Assembly: GCA_027490345.1 (NCBI GenBank)
Contig: JAIXYF010000498.1
Location: 1 to 5,287, forward strand
From: Novosphingobium sp.
GTDB lineage: Bacteria > Pseudomonadota > Alphaproteobacteria > Sphingomonadales > Sphingomonadaceae
Reading direction: 5' to 3'
DNA: 5,287 bases
Below the pieces are notes generated by a model. The model had not been told where the DNA came from and did no database searches. It saw only the letters and a program-made list of their open reading frames with translations. Position numbers and translations under genes: made by a program. This document shows, piece after piece, positions 4,365 through 5,287 of the stretch; the stretch's first letter is position 1; each line of letters starts with the position of its first letter.

Positions 4365-5287
4365 ATGTCCATGATTTTGCTTGATGCTGCTCTGCGCCGT
4401 TTGGTCACCAACGGCACGCTTACGTTGACGGAAGCATCCGGCCGCCAGCGGGTTTACGGCACGGCCACCCCGGGCTGGCCCGATCTCGGCCTCAAGCTCC
4501 ACGACGCACGCGTTCCCGGCACCATCGCCCGCAACCCGACCTTGGGCATGGCCGAATGCTTCATGGATGGCCGCCTGTCGATCGAACATGGCGACATCAT
4601 GGATTTCGTCGGCTTCATCCGCCGCAACAATCCTTGGGAAAAGGGCGGCGATCTCGATAACCTCAACGTGTTCGACAAGCTGCGCGTGGCCGTCATGGCG
4701 CGGCTCGATCAGCGCAACCAGCGCCTCTCCTCGAAGCGCAACGTGGCGCATCACTATGATCTTGATGATCGGCTCTACGATCTGTTCCTCGATCCCGCGC
4801 GCCAGTATTCTTGCGCTTATTGGGATGAAGGCGTTGCCACGCTGGAAGACGCGCAGCTCGCAAAGATGGAGCACATCGCCGCCAAGCTCGATCTGAAGCC
4901 GGGTATGCGCGTGCTCGATATCGGCTGCGGCTGGGGCGGGCTTGCCTTGCATCTCCACCGGATTTCCGGCGCGAGCATCCACGGCATTTCGCTCAGCGTC
5001 GAACAGATCGGCTATGCCAAGGCCTGGGCACAGCGCGAAGGCGTGGCAGATAAAGTCACCTTCAGCCTCACCGATTACCGCGATCAGGCGGGGCCGTTTG
5101 ATCGGATCGTCTCGGTCGGCATGTTCGAACATGTCGGCGTGCCCAATTACGAGACGTTCTTTCGCAAGTGCCACGATCTCCTCGCGCCCGATGGGGTGAT
5201 GCTGCTGCACACCATCGGCCGCTCCGGCCCGCCCAACATCACCGACGACTTCACGCGCAAGTATATCTTCCCGGGCGGCTACATCCC
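4365..5287 (+). CDS. cfa: Cyclopropane-fatty-acyl-phospholipid synthase, 3' end outside the window
   Basis: This SAM-dependent enzyme adds a methylene group across the cis double bond of unsaturated acyl chains in membrane phospholipids, acting at the inner face of the cytoplasmic membrane. The window shows 307 complete codons and the frame is still open at the edge; family members are usually 380-420 residues, so roughly the last quarter is missing. The N-terminal lipid-binding domain (about 1-115) is followed by NVAHHYDLDDRLYDLFLD (126-143), the YSCAYW motif (148-153), the SAM-binding LDIGCGWGG (184-192), SVGMFEHVG (250-258), LHTIG (281-285) and KYIFPGGYI. C150, E255, H282 and I284 match E. 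coli C139, E239, H266 and I268, which hold the bicarbonate used as base; the matching tyrosine (Y317) would lie beyond the edge. The ATG at 4365 has AAGG 9 nt upstream (4352-4355); ATG 4371 is an alternative. The gene symbol is by family; related paralogues with other methyltransferase activities exist. Confidence 0.94.
   Translation, partial: MSMILLDAALRRLVTNGTLTLTEASGRQRVYGTATPGWPDLGLKLHDARVPGTIARNPTLGMAECFMDGRLSIEHGDIMDFVGFIRRNNPWEKGGDLDNLNVFDKLRVAVMARLDQRNQRLSSKRNVAHHYDLDDRLYDLFLDPARQYSCAYWDEGVATLEDAQLAKMEHIAAKLDLKPGMRVLDIGCGWGGLALHLHRISGASIHGISLSVEQIGYAKAWAQREGVADKVTFSLTDYRDQAGPFDRIVSVGMFEHVGVPNYETFFRKCHDLLAPDGVMLLHTIGRSGPPNITDDFTRKYIFPGGYI

Noticed and set aside
4347..5210. Minus-strand 287-codon open frame
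   Set aside because: It is antisense to the cyclopropane synthase gene, whose conserved motifs fix the + strand as coding. That gene has no stop in the window, which can make the shadow look like the main frame.
1..5287. Search for mobile elements, CRISPR, toxin-antitoxin, defence genes, tRNA or rRNA
   Set aside because: No transposase motifs, terminal inverted repeats, regularly spaced repeats with unique spacers, cloverleaf-like segments or defence domains were seen on either strand; the genes present read as chromosomal housekeeping and envelope functions.

Overview
The window looks like ordinary chromosomal DNA from a GC-rich alphaproteobacterium, most likely a member of the Sphingomonadales (Novosphingobium, Erythrobacter or Sphingomonas type). 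This rests on high GC with strong G/C third positions, the characteristic N-terminus of its RlmN, a DUF4169 gene, an IalB-like secreted protein and a glycine-zipper 17-kDa-antigen-type protein. The genus assignment is inference from family resemblance, not from a search. All convincing genes lie on the + strand; long minus-strand frames are antisense shadows of them.

Layout. Positions 1-575 hold the 3' part of an unrecognised alanine-rich gene with four cysteines, open at the left edge. After a 142-bp gap comes a tightly packed four-gene cassette (718-2259): a histidine phosphatase, a DUF4169 protein, an unrecognised 67-residue protein and a secreted IalB-like protein. Every junction in it overlaps by 1 or 4 bases, so the genes are probably cotranscribed and translationally coupled. 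About 50 bp further on is rlmN (23S rRNA/tRNA A2-methyltransferase), which has its own promoter-like sequence placed so that its transcript may be leaderless.

A 281-bp spacer follows (3617-3897). It contains a small hairpin and a 7-bp tandem repeat (GCCTGCA, about 4.6 copies). Next comes a small exported glycine-zipper protein with a good ribosome binding site, then a strong GC-rich hairpin. The window ends inside a cyclopropane-fatty-acyl-phospholipid synthase gene, truncated at the right edge with about three quarters of the expected protein visible.

Functional picture. The genes look like housekeeping and envelope functions: rRNA methylation, membrane lipid modification, an outer-membrane/periplasmic glycine-zipper protein and a secreted IalB-like protein. 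They do not form one obvious pathway. I found no transposase, phage gene, CRISPR array, toxin-antitoxin pair, defence module or RNA gene, and nothing that supports a claim of a new biological system. The most open items are the two unrecognised proteins, the heptanucleotide repeat and the apparent leaderless starts.
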